This document shows, one piece after another, positions 32,497 to 40,601 of a stretch of DNA of 47,701 nt; within the stretch, counting starts at the first letter, position 1, and each line of letters opens with the position of its first letter. The stretch is from DASPJL01 sp035628645 (GTDB lineage Bacteria; Bacteroidota; Bacteroidia; Cytophagales; Cyclobacteriaceae). The stretch covers positions 1-47,701 of the forward strand of contig DASPJL010000135.1 of NCBI GenBank assembly GCA_035628645.1, in the 5' to 3' direction. A program made the translations under genes and the position numbers. Below the pieces are notes generated by a model, which had not been told where the DNA came from, did no database searches, and worked only from the letters and a program-made list of their open reading frames with translations.

Positions 32497-33756
32497 ATGA
32501 GAAAAGTGATATTTTATACTTTCAGAAAATCAAAAGTGGTATTTTTTTTATTAATGATGATTGGTTTGAATGTTCTGGCAGGAACCGATAATCAAAGTTT
32601 GTCCTACAATGCCTCAAGCAAAGAAATTAAAGTTAATCAAATCACTAAGGGGAATTTTTTGGTCGTGGGTAGTTTTTTGTTTTTAAAAAATGCACAGAAT
32701 TATGAAAGTTATTTGAGAAAGAATTCTTTTGAAGCTACTACAGGATTTTATCCTGGAAATAAGCATTATTATGTTTACTTATCGCAGTCGACAAATCTGG
32801 AGGAACTTAGAGGAAAAAGAGACGAAGCAAGAATACTTGAAGAGTTTAAAGATGCCTGGATCCTCATTATAGGGGGCGCACAGGCAAAAGCTATAAAGGG
32901 CAATTCAAATGAAGAAGTAGTGATCCAGGAAAGTGCCCCTAAAGTAACTTCCAATCCAAGTCCTGAAAGCAATCCGAGTCCTGCAGTCGAGGAGGTAGCT
33001 CCTACTCCTAAACCTGAGAAAGTAGTAAAGCCAGGTTATAAGGACTATTATGTTTACTTAAATGTGGTTTCTGCTACGACCATGAAAGAGGTTCCGGCGA
33101 AAATAGAAGTGGTAAACATGGATCAGAATAATTTGGAAGCAGTATTGGAATCTCATAAAACACAATCAGTTGAATTGCCTATTGACGGAAGCCAGGAAGT
33201 TCAGCTCATTTGTGAAGTATTCGGTTACAAAAAAATTCAGCAAGGGTTAAATCTGAAAAATCCTATTAATGATCTTTCCAAATCTCATGTTCAATTGGTT
33301 GGCGACACTGTTCTCGTAAATTTTGAATTGGTACGATACAAGAAGGGAGAGCTATTTACCATGTTTAATGTTTTCTTTTACAATGATGCAGCAGTTATGC
33401 TTCCAAAGTCAACTTATGAATTGAATAGTCTCTTACAGATGGTGAAAGAAAATGAAAACCTTAAAATAAAACTTCACGGACATACCAATGGAAATGACTA
33501 CGGAAGGATAATAAAACTTGGGCCTGACGAAACCGACTACTTTAATTTGCACCCCTCAAACATGCAAACAAAAGGAAGTGCAAAAGACTTATCTTACGCC
33601 AGGGCCGAGGTTATAAGACGATATTTGATGGAACAAGGCGTAGAAGAAGACAGAATAGAAATTAAAGGTTGGGGAGGTTCAAGAACGCTTTATCCGGTAA
33701 AAAGCCCTGACGCGATAAAAAATGTCCGGGTAGAAGTAGAGATTCTTAAGGATTAA
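32497..33756 (+). CDS. OmpA-family protein with N-terminal SPOR-like domain
   Basis: About 419 residues from the ATG at 32497 (a TTG at 32488 adds only three residues). Signal peptide at about 1-29; SPOR-like domain at about 50-125 ('NFLVVGSFLFLKNAQNYESYL'); Pro/Ser/Val-rich linker at about 150-185; a middle beta domain; and a C-terminal OmpA domain (about 295-415) with 'LKIKLHGHTNGNDY' and 'YARAEVIRRYLMEQGVEEDRI'. OmpA domains bind peptidoglycan, and SPOR domains bind denuded glycan strands at division sites, so this is probably a wall-anchored periplasmic or outer membrane protein. The OmpA domain has an extended loop between those two motifs. Confidence 0.85.
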   Translation: MRKVIFYTFRKSKVVFFLLMMIGLNVLAGTDNQSLSYNASSKEIKVNQITKGNFLVVGSFLFLKNAQNYESYLRKNSFEATTGFYPGNKHYYVYLSQSTNLEELRGKRDEARILEEFKDAWILIIGGAQAKAIKGNSNEEVVIQESAPKVTSNPSPESNPSPAVEEVAPTPKPEKVVKPGYKDYYVYLNVVSATTMKEVPAKIEVVNMDQNNLEAVLESHKTQSVELPIDGSQEVQLICEVFGYKKIQQGLNLKNPINDLSKSHVQLVGDTVLVNFELVRYKKGELFTMFNVFFYNDAAVMLPKSTYELNSLLQMVKENENLKIKLHGHTNGNDYGRIIKLGPDETDYFNLHPSNMQTKGSAKDLSYARAEVIRRYLMEQGVEEDRIEIKGWGGSRTLYPVKSPDAIKNVRVEVEILKD

Positions 33757-33850
33757 TTACAAAGCTCTGCCAACTAAAGGAAATCTGATTAACCTATTAA
33801 TCGCTTCCGGCGTCCGTCTTCAAACTTCGAGCTTAATATAGTATTTTTAC

Positions 33851-33896
33851 AACCGCTGTTTCTTATGGTATAAAATAAGGAGCAACGGTTTTTTTT
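33851..33896 (+). terminator. Terminator-like hairpin directly before the priA start codon
   Basis: 16-base arms at 33851-33866 and 33875-33890 pair with two G-U positions and one mismatch, loop of 8 bases, followed by a T-run to 33896. The priA ATG begins at 33898. It lies about 95 bases after the SPOR/OmpA stop, so it should end that transcript. Its position in the priA leader is discussed in the findings. Confidence 0.75.
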
Positions 33897-33897
33897 A

Positions 33898-36378
33898 ATG
33901 GATAGATTAACACTTTTCGCCGACGTAATTCTTCCTGTTCCTATACCCAAGCTTTTTACCTATAGGGTTGCTTTTGAGATGAACGACCACATAGAAGTGG
34001 GCTCAAGGGTAATTGTTCAATTCGGTCAAAAGAAAATCCTTACTGCCATCGTCAGAAATCTTCATGAAACACCGCCGAAAGAATACGAAGCAAAGACCAT
34101 CCTTGAGCTTTTGGATGATGGTCCTTTGGTGAACGAAATACAACTCCAACATTGGGAATGGGTTGCAAACTATTACATGTGTACAATCGGGGAAGTAATG
34201 AATGCAGCACTTCCTGCGGGCTTAAAACTAAACAGCCAGTCTTCCATTCAGCTTAATCCTGATGTAGAAATAAATGAAGCATCACTTTCTGATAAAGAGC
34301 TACTTATTATTGAGGAATTAAGAGGCAAACCGGAACTGACTTACGACGAAACGGCTGCAATAGCCGGCGTTAAAAATATTTATAAACACCTGAAATCCCT
34401 TCTTGAAAAAAATGCCATCCTGCTATTTGAACAGGTAAAAGAAAAATACAAGCCCAAGATTGTAAAAAAAGTAAGGCTTGGTGAACAATATGCAAATTCT
34501 AAAGACACCCTGGAAAGCTTGTTGAATAGCTTGGAAACCAAGCCTAAACATATCGATGTGCTTCTTTATTATTTACGGGAAATACCAGTTTTTAAAAACC
34601 CTGACCTTAATCAAAAAGGGTTGGAAAAAAGTCTTTTCAGAAAAGAAGGTGTTTCGGAAAGCGCGCTCAATACCTTAATCAAAAATGGCATTTTCGAGGA
34701 TTTTGAGATCAATGTTTCCCGCTTTTCCTCGAAAGACCCGGGAACTTTAAAAGAGGTAACGCTTTCAAATAGTCAAAAAGAAGCCAGGGCGGAAATCATT
34801 AAACAATTCGAAAATCAGGATGTGGTGCTGCTGCATGGAATAACCGGCAGCGGTAAGACTGAAATTTATACGGAGTTGGTGCAAGCGATTTTGGACCAAG
34901 GATATCAGGCGCTTTTTTTACTTCCCGAAATTGCTTTAACCACTCAAATCGTCCAAAGACTTTATCTGACTTTTGGCAATAAGATGGGCGTTTATCATTC
35001 AAAATTCTCAGACAATGAAAGGGTCGAAATTTTTAAGAATTTAAGAGAGGGGAAAATAGATTTTGTGGTAGGCGTGAGGTCCGCTTTATTTCTTCCTTTT
35101 GCTAATTTGGGGCTGATCATTGTGGATGAAGAGCATGACAGTTCTTTTAAACAATATGACCCTGCACCTAGGTACAATGCCAGGGATGCCTCAATTGTTC
35201 TGGCAGGTTTTCATCAGGCAAAAGTTTTATTAGGCTCTGCCACGCCTTCTGTCGAAAGTTATTATCAGGCAAAAGAGGGAAAATTTGGATTGGTTAATCT
35301 TTTGGAAAGATTTGGAGAAGCTCAGTTGCCTGAGATGGTTTTGGTTGATACTTCTTATGAACGGAAAACCCATACGCTAAAAAGTGAATTTACTTCTACG
35401 CTTTTGGAAGCGTTGGATCGAACCGTAAAAGCCAGGGAACAATCCATCCTTTTTCAAAACAGAAGAGGCTATTCTCCTTATATAAATTGTGAAGATTGTA
35501 ACTGGATCCCCAAATGTCAGAACTGTGATGTGAGCCTTACTTACCACATGTATAACAATGAACTGCGCTGTCACTATTGTGGATTTAAAACAAGAAATTA
35601 CACCAGTTGCGCTGCGTGTGGGTCGGTGAAGCTTAAGACGGTGGGTATGGGCACTGAAAAGATCGAAGATGACTTGAAGCTTTACTTACCAGAAGCAAGA
35701 ATTCAACGCATGGACCTGGACACTACCCGTAAGAAATACAGCTATCAGCAGATCATAAGTGATTTTGAACGTGGGGGAACGGATATTTTGGTGGGCACAC
35801 AGATGGTGAGCAAAGGACTTGATTTTGATAAAGTAAGCCTGGTAGCCGTTTTCGACGCAGACAGAATGATCCATTTCCCGGATTTCAGGGCCCAGGAAAG
35901 AACGTTTCAACTCATAACTCAGGTGAGTGGAAGGGCAGGAAGAAGAGGCAAAAAGGGAAAGGTAGTTATTCAGACTGCCAATGTAAATCAACCAATTTTG
36001 AAAAAAATTGCAGCCCATGATTATCAGTCGTTTTTCATTGAGGAAATTTCGGAAAGGGAAAAATTTCTTTACCCTCCTTTTGTAAGGCTTATAAAAATTT
36101 CGGTTAAAGCTAATGATAGAGTATTGGGTCAGAAAGCGGCAGAGGTTTTAGCAAAACTTCTGTTGGAAAAATTTGGATCCAAAAGAATATTAGGCCCAGA
36201 ATCCCCTATTATTGATAAGATCCGTAACCTTTTCTTAAAAGACATTCTAATAAAACTGGAAAGAGGAAAGATCAACCTGACAGAATCAAAGAAACTCATT
36301 GCCGAAGCAATAAATAAAGTATCCGTTCAAAAAGAATTTCGAAATATCCACATGACAGTTGACGTTGACCCGGTATAA
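33898..36378 (+). CDS. priA: Primosomal replication helicase PriA
   Basis: An 826-residue PriA, about 90 longer than the E. coli protein. The N-terminal DNA-binding domain starts 'TLFADVILPVPIPKLFTYRV'; Walker A GITGSGKT is at 314-321; 'LIIVDEEHDSSFKQYDP' is the Walker B/DEEH motif; the zinc-binding Cys cluster is at about 531-575 ('CEDCNWIPKCQNC', 'CHYCGFKT', 'CAACGS'); 'GTQMVSKGLDFD' and 'QVSGRAGRRGKKGKV' are helicase motifs V and VI. It reloads the replicative helicase at stalled forks. The ATG at 33898 gives the usual N-terminus even though a hairpin sits immediately before it. Confidence 0.95.
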   Translation: MDRLTLFADVILPVPIPKLFTYRVAFEMNDHIEVGSRVIVQFGQKKILTAIVRNLHETPPKEYEAKTILELLDDGPLVNEIQLQHWEWVANYYMCTIGEVMNAALPAGLKLNSQSSIQLNPDVEINEASLSDKELLIIEELRGKPELTYDETAAIAGVKNIYKHLKSLLEKNAILLFEQVKEKYKPKIVKKVRLGEQYANSKDTLESLLNSLETKPKHIDVLLYYLREIPVFKNPDLNQKGLEKSLFRKEGVSESALNTLIKNGIFEDFEINVSRFSSKDPGTLKEVTLSNSQKEARAEIIKQFENQDVVLLHGITGSGKTEIYTELVQAILDQGYQALFLLPEIALTTQIVQRLYLTFGNKMGVYHSKFSDNERVEIFKNLREGKIDFVVGVRSALFLPFANLGLIIVDEEHDSSFKQYDPAPRYNARDASIVLAGFHQAKVLLGSATPSVESYYQAKEGKFGLVNLLERFGEAQLPEMVLVDTSYERKTHTLKSEFTSTLLEALDRTVKAREQSILFQNRRGYSPYINCEDCNWIPKCQNCDVSLTYHMYNNELRCHYCGFKTRNYTSCAACGSVKLKTVGMGTEKIEDDLKLYLPEARIQRMDLDTTRKKYSYQQIISDFERGGTDILVGTQMVSKGLDFDKVSLVAVFDADRMIHFPDFRAQERTFQLITQVSGRAGRRGKKGKVVIQTANVNQPILKKIAAHDYQSFFIEEISEREKFLYPPFVRLIKISVKANDRVLGQKAAEVLAKLLLEKFGSKRILGPESPIIDKIRNLFLKDILIKLERGKINLTESKKLIAEAINKVSVQKEFRNIHMTVDVDPV

Positions 36379-36394
36379 AGAAATGTTGACTTTT

Positions 36395-36455
36395 AAATGT
36401 TGAATGTTGAATGAATAACAGCCATTTATAATTCAAAATTTAACATTCAACATTT
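36395..36455. repeat. AATGTTGAATGTTGA inverted repeat after priA
   Basis: AAATGTTGAATGTTGA at 36395-36410 faces TTAACATTCAACATTT at 36440-36455, pairing at 15 of 16 positions with a 29-base loop. It is the strongest member of the AATGTTGAA family in this window and may act as the priA terminator, although no clean T-run follows. Confidence 0.65.
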
Positions 36456-36494
36456 CTATGTTATTTCTATTTTTACACCTTAAATTAATCTAAT

Positions 36495-36977
36495 TTGAAA
36501 TTCAATTACCTTTTTTATACCCTCATTTTTCTTGCTGCATTGACTGGTTGCACTGAATGTGAAGAATGCAAAGACCTCTATTACGAGCCCGGTTTTAAAG
36601 TGACTTTCTATAAAGATTCCACGGATAGAAAGGCTTTAAAATTAAAGGATACTCTGGCTGTCAATATTCTTTCCTTTAACGGGCAAAGTGACATTCCTAA
36701 AATTATTAATCTGGGAAAAGCCAATTATGTTTTTCCTATCCCTATGAACAGTCCGGATACTACTACGCTTTATATTATAGAATTCCAAAAGATCGGCAAT
36801 GACACTATACTAAAGGATTCCTTTTCTCTTAAATATTCTTTGGAGCAATATTTTTATAATGACCGTTTTCTCTTGAGACCTGTTGCTATAGAACTTACGG
36901 AAGAGGATATTATTGATGATGTACTCACTTGCGTAAATTGTCAGAACGCTTCAGCCCAAATTACTATTTATGAGTAA
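36495..36977 (+). CDS. Putative lipoprotein, DUF6452-like
   Basis: 160 residues beginning at a TTG codon; no ATG lies before the signal peptide, so the TTG start is the only one that keeps it. The type II signal peptide has lipobox 'LTGC', followed by 'TECEECKDLYYEPGF' with paired Cys, the opening seen in the DUF6452 family. The rest is beta-rich, with a second CVNC pair near the C-terminus. The function is unknown. It overlaps the next gene by 8 bases; DUF6452 and DUF6048 genes commonly occur as such a pair in Bacteroidota. Confidence 0.72.
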   Translation: MKFNYLFYTLIFLAALTGCTECEECKDLYYEPGFKVTFYKDSTDRKALKLKDTLAVNILSFNGQSDIPKIINLGKANYVFPIPMNSPDTTTLYIIEFQKIGNDTILKDSFSLKYSLEQYFYNDRFLLRPVAIELTEEDIIDDVLTCVNCQNASAQITIYE

Positions 36978-37635
36978 ATATCTTTTCCTTCTTTTTGGAG
37001 TTCTGTTGAGCCTTAAAAATTTTGCTCAAACTGAAGAGTCTGTTGCACCTCAACGACCTGCCTTTTCTGTAGATTTGGGAGTAGACTATTTAAAACTTGT
37101 TACCCTGGCATTTCCTGACGAAGACAAATATGAAGGTATTGGAGCCATAAACTTTGGATTTGGCTTATCCCTGGACGGTGAATACGGATACACAAAAAAA
37201 ACACCTCAGAATACTTATAAAAATGGTACTTATACTTTTGAAGGAAACTATTACAGAGTTGGATTTGGATATAATCACGTGATTGGCGAAGCAAACACCA
37301 TTGGCTTGGGACTAAGGTATGCCAGAAGTGATTTTGAGGATTTTACAGAATACACCATTCTTAGTACGGCATTTGAGCCTTTTATACTTTCGAACACTAA
37401 CAAAGTTTCTGCTCAATGGGCCGAACTGGTCCTAAAATCAGAGGGACCTGTCAAAAAAATTAAAAATTTAAAGCTGGGATTGTTTATACGATTAAAATTC
37501 CTCGATCCCCTGAAAGACCGTGCGGAGTACGAGACCTTTCCTGTTCATGCCATTCCCGGGTATGGAATATCAAAAGCAAACACAACGGCAGCTTTTAACC
37601 TTTTTGTCAAATATTCTATTCCATTGATTAAATAA
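36970..37635 (+). CDS. DUF6048-like outer membrane protein
   Basis: 221 residues with a signal peptide (1-19, ending KNFAQ) and an all-beta mature part: 'FSVDLGVDYLKLVTLAFPDEDKYEG', 'LSLDGEYGYTKKTPQNTYKNG', 'RVGFGYN' and 'LFVKYSIPLIK' at the end. The pattern fits a small outer membrane barrel of the DUF6048 type, function unknown. It overlaps the DUF6452-like lipoprotein gene by 8 bases and precedes the rRNA methyltransferase gene by 16 bases, so all three may be one transcript. Confidence 0.72.
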   Translation: MSKYLFLLFGVLLSLKNFAQTEESVAPQRPAFSVDLGVDYLKLVTLAFPDEDKYEGIGAINFGFGLSLDGEYGYTKKTPQNTYKNGTYTFEGNYYRVGFGYNHVIGEANTIGLGLRYARSDFEDFTEYTILSTAFEPFILSNTNKVSAQWAELVLKSEGPVKKIKNLKLGLFIRLKFLDPLKDRAEYETFPVHAIPGYGISKANTTAAFNLFVKYSIPLIK

Positions 37636-37651
37636 TTTTAACTCCCCTCCC

Positions 37652-38833
37652 TTGGCTTATAAAATACTAAAATTAAAACCTGGCAGAGAAAAATCATTAA
37701 TTAACAGACATCCCTGGGTATTTTCTGGCGCTTTGCAAGCTGTTCCCAATGCCAGAAACGGCGAAATTGTCAGGGTAGAAAGCCATAAAAATGAATTTCT
37801 CGGCTATGGATTCTTCTCAAAAAACAGTCAGATCAGTTGCAGGGTATTCGAATTTAGGGAACCGGATCTTGATTTTACCCAAAATCCATCCTATTGGCAT
37901 GATAAAATTTCCAAAGCCTTTGCTCTTAGGAAAGATCTTGTGATTACCCCTAAAACCAATACTTTCCGACTTATACATGCGGAAGGAGATTTTCTACCGG
38001 GGTTAATAGTAGATGTTTATAATGAAACGGCGGTTGTATTGGTACTGGTAAAAGGAATTGAACACCTCTTAGAATACATCATTTCCGGCTTAAAGACCTT
38101 GGGAATCAAAGATATTTATCTAAGAAATACAGCCAATAACAAGAATGTCGAAAATATTTCTGTTGAATCCGGCTGGAGAGGAGAAGCAGGTTCTGAAGAA
38201 CTATTTGTCATTGAAAATGGGATAAAGTTTAAAGTTAATATTGCCGAAGGACAAAAAACAGGGTTTTTCATAGACCAGAGAGATAACCGGCAACTTTTAA
38301 AATCGCTGGTCACAAACAAAAAAGTTTTAAATACTTTCAGTTATACCGGAGGTTTTAGCGCCTATGCCTTAGCTGGAGGAGCTACGGAAGTGCATTCCGT
38401 TGATATTTCGGCAGAGGCGATTAAAGTTTGTGAGGAAAACATTTCGCTTAATTTAGCACAAGCAAATCATAAAGGCATCACTGCCGATTGCTTTGATTAT
38501 TTAAGACAAATGCAGGAAAAGTATGACGTAATCGTTCTGGATCCTCCTGCTTTTGCAAAAAATGCCCATGCGGTAAATCAAGCGGCCAAAGGGTATAAAG
38601 ACATCAATCTTCAAGCTATTAAAAAAATAAATGAAGGTGGACTAATTTTTACCTTTTCCTGCTCCCAGCATATTGACAAAGACCTTTTTCGAAAGATCGT
38701 CTTTGGAGCAGCAGCAGATGCTGGACGAGAAGTTCGCATTATCCATCAACTCACCCAGCCTGCCGACCATCCAATCAATATTTATCATCCTGAAGGGGAA
38801 TATTTGAAGGGATTGGTGCTGAAGGTAGATTAA
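37652..38833 (+). CDS. Class I SAM-dependent rRNA methyltransferase, RlmI-like
   Basis: 393 residues, the usual RlmI length. An N-terminal PUA domain (about 1-75, 'LKPGREKSLINRHPWVFSGAL') precedes the EEHEE region and the methyltransferase domain: motif I 'VLNTFSYTGGFSAYALAGGA' (about 225) and the catalytic motif IV 'VIVLDPPAFAKNAHA' (about 293-307), with a late Cys in 'FTFSCSQH'. RlmI makes m5C1962 in 23S rRNA. The start is TTG at 37652; the product begins 'AYKILKLKPGREKSL', which matches the family's usual N-terminus. It follows the DUF6048-like gene by 16 bases. Confidence 0.88.
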   Translation: MAYKILKLKPGREKSLINRHPWVFSGALQAVPNARNGEIVRVESHKNEFLGYGFFSKNSQISCRVFEFREPDLDFTQNPSYWHDKISKAFALRKDLVITPKTNTFRLIHAEGDFLPGLIVDVYNETAVVLVLVKGIEHLLEYIISGLKTLGIKDIYLRNTANNKNVENISVESGWRGEAGSEELFVIENGIKFKVNIAEGQKTGFFIDQRDNRQLLKSLVTNKKVLNTFSYTGGFSAYALAGGATEVHSVDISAEAIKVCEENISLNLAQANHKGITADCFDYLRQMQEKYDVIVLDPPAFAKNAHAVNQAAKGYKDINLQAIKKINEGGLIFTFSCSQHIDKDLFRKIVFGAAADAGREVRIIHQLTQPADHPINIYHPEGEYLKGLVLKVD

Positions 38834-38918
38834 AGAAGAGGGAAAATAAAAGCAAAAGATTACTCTCAGAGATTGATTTCTAAACTCAAAAGAAATTTAG
38901 AAAATCCATCTTATCTCA

Positions 38919-38926
38919 CATCTTTG
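38919..38926 (+). promoter_or_regulatory. Near-consensus -7 box before the dGTPase gene
   Basis: CATCTTTG, one base from TAnnTTTG, 20 bases before the dgt ATG. No convincing TTG -33 element was found. Confidence 0.3.
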
Positions 38927-38946
38927 TAAAAAACTGAATTATCTCA

Positions 38947-40314
38947 ATGGAGTGGTTAAAACTGTTATCTTATCAAAGAATAGGTCAGGTACAAAAGGAT
39001 ATTAAAAGCGGCGATATCCGAAGCGAGTTTGAAAAAGACTATGACCGTCTTATCTTTTCTCATCCTTTTAGAAGACTACAAGATAAAACCCAGGTTTTCC
39101 CATTGCCTGAAGACGATTTTGTACATACCAGACTTACGCATAGCCTGGAGGTTTCCAGCGTAGGAAGAAGTTTGGGAAAGCTGGCAGGTGAACAAATTAT
39201 TTCTGCCAATAAAGAGCTCTCGGAATCAGGATATACAAAGTATGATTTTGGAACAATAGTAGCATCGGCTTGTCTTGCCCATGATCTTGGAAACCCTCCC
39301 TTCGGTCATTCAGGAGAGGATGCCATTTCTGAATTTTTTATAAAAAACCTTGAGTCTTCAAAAATTAAAAACAGCATAAATCCTAAAGAATGGAGTGATC
39401 TATGCAATTTTGAAGGCAATGCACAAGGTTTCAGGATTTTAACAAAAACCTATCAACAAGGCCTGCGCCTTACGGCTTCAACTTTGGCGGCTTTTACTAA
39501 GTACCCCCGTGAGTCAAAGATTGATTCGATAGATAAAACAAAGAGAAGTCAAAAGAAATACGGCTTTTTTCAAAGTGAAAAACAAATTTTTACTGAGCTT
39601 GCAAACGAGGTGGGTTTAAATTTTTCAGGAAGTCCCTTAAATTCAGAAGGAAAAGCAGATAACTTAATCTGGTGTCGCCATCCTTTAGCCTTTCTGGTAG
39701 AAGCCGCAGACGATATTTGTTACCATATTATTGATCTGGAGGACGGATGCAGATTAGGATTGGTGCCATTTTCACAAGCCAAAGATCTTTTAGCTGAAAT
39801 CCTCGGAGACAGATTTGACAGCCAAAAATTTGAAAGAACAACAGATCAAAATGAAAAAATGGAGCTGCTCCGCGCATTGTCCATAAATACCTTGGTTTAT
39901 CAGGCGGCAGAAGTTTTCAGACAAAATGAAAAAGGACTTCTCAATGGGACATTTGATACGGCCCTTACTGACCTTCTGCCTTCCAAAGAAATCCTTAAAG
40001 AAATTATCAGGATTTCTGTGGATAAAATTTATAATGCCAAGGTAGTTGTAGAAACACAAGCCGCCGGATTTGAAGTAATCGGCGGATTACTGGACATATT
40101 TTGTGAGGCGATTATTGAAAAATATCATTTTAAACAATCACTTTCGGCCAGAAATAAAAACCTTATGCGGATGTTCCCTGTCAAGTTCCTTCCTGCAGAA
40201 GGGGCTACGGAGTATGATTGCATTTTAGCCGTCATAGATTTTGTTTCCGGTATGACGGATTCCTACGCAATTTCTTTATACAGGAAAATTAAAGGAATGA
40301 ACTTGCCGAGGTAA
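38947..40314 (+). CDS. dgt: Deoxyguanosinetriphosphate triphosphohydrolase (dGTPase)
   Basis: A 455-residue HD-domain protein. The metal-binding set includes His65 in 'HTRLTHSLEVSSVG' and His112-Asp113 in 'CLAHDLGNPPFGHSGEDA'. 'DYDRLIFSHPFRRLQDKTQVFPLP' upstream (recognised by its central RRLQDKTQV) and 'EAADDICYHIIDLED' downstream, which contributes a further Asp, are dGTPase hallmarks. It hydrolyses dGTP, or dNTPs more broadly, to the nucleoside and triphosphate, affecting dNTP pools and phage defence in some bacteria. It is transcribed on its own, with repeat-rich sequence after it. Confidence 0.92.
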   Translation: MEWLKLLSYQRIGQVQKDIKSGDIRSEFEKDYDRLIFSHPFRRLQDKTQVFPLPEDDFVHTRLTHSLEVSSVGRSLGKLAGEQIISANKELSESGYTKYDFGTIVASACLAHDLGNPPFGHSGEDAISEFFIKNLESSKIKNSINPKEWSDLCNFEGNAQGFRILTKTYQQGLRLTASTLAAFTKYPRESKIDSIDKTKRSQKKYGFFQSEKQIFTELANEVGLNFSGSPLNSEGKADNLIWCRHPLAFLVEAADDICYHIIDLEDGCRLGLVPFSQAKDLLAEILGDRFDSQKFERTTDQNEKMELLRALSINTLVYQAAEVFRQNEKGLLNGTFDTALTDLLPSKEILKEIIRISVDKIYNAKVVVETQAAGFEVIGGLLDIFCEAIIEKYHFKQSLSARNKNLMRMFPVKFLPAEGATEYDCILAVIDFVSGMTDSYAISLYRKIKGMNLPR

Positions 40315-40337
40315 GATTAGATGGGAAGTTGTAAAGC

Positions 40338-40392
40338 GATGACATCCATCGCTGGGAGGTCTTTATAAATTACTGGTACCAGGGATGTCATC
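40338..40392. repeat. Inverted repeat GATGACATCC/GGATGTCATC after dgt
   Basis: Perfect 10-base arms at 40338-40347 and 40383-40392 around a 35-base spacer that itself holds the 6-base palindrome GGTACC. It lies 23 bases after the dgt stop codon. No T-run follows on either strand. It is flanked by GGAAGTT-type strings (about 40322-40331 and 40402-40425). Confidence 0.55.
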
Positions 40393-40500
40393 TCTTAAGT
40401 AGTTAGAAGTGGAAAGATTGAAGTGACAAGTTACGGGAACAAGACAAATCGACCCTTTAAATCATCCATATCCATAACTTTATTATGCTTTTAGCTAGCA

Positions 40501-40531
40501 CATCATCACATTAGCAGATCAGCACATTATC
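40501..40531. repeat. Left arm of a 31-bp inverted repeat flanking the MMPL gene
   Basis: Matches the reverse complement of 43016-43046 at 28 of 31 positions. It consists of degenerate CATCACACATTAG-like units; further TATCACATTA units follow to about 40545. Confidence 0.75.
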
Positions 40532-40574
40532 CAATTATCACATTACGAATCTTTCATTGGTAATTGATAATTAC

Positions 40575-40582
40575 TAAATTTG
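40575..40582 (+). promoter_or_regulatory. Candidate -7 box for the MMPL gene
   Basis: TAAATTTG, an exact TAnnTTTG match, 19 bases before the ATG, giving a very short leader. A TTG lies 15 bases upstream (40557-40559), somewhat close for a -33 element. Confidence 0.45.
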
Positions 40583-40601
40583 CGGCTTCTTTTTATTCAT
40601 T

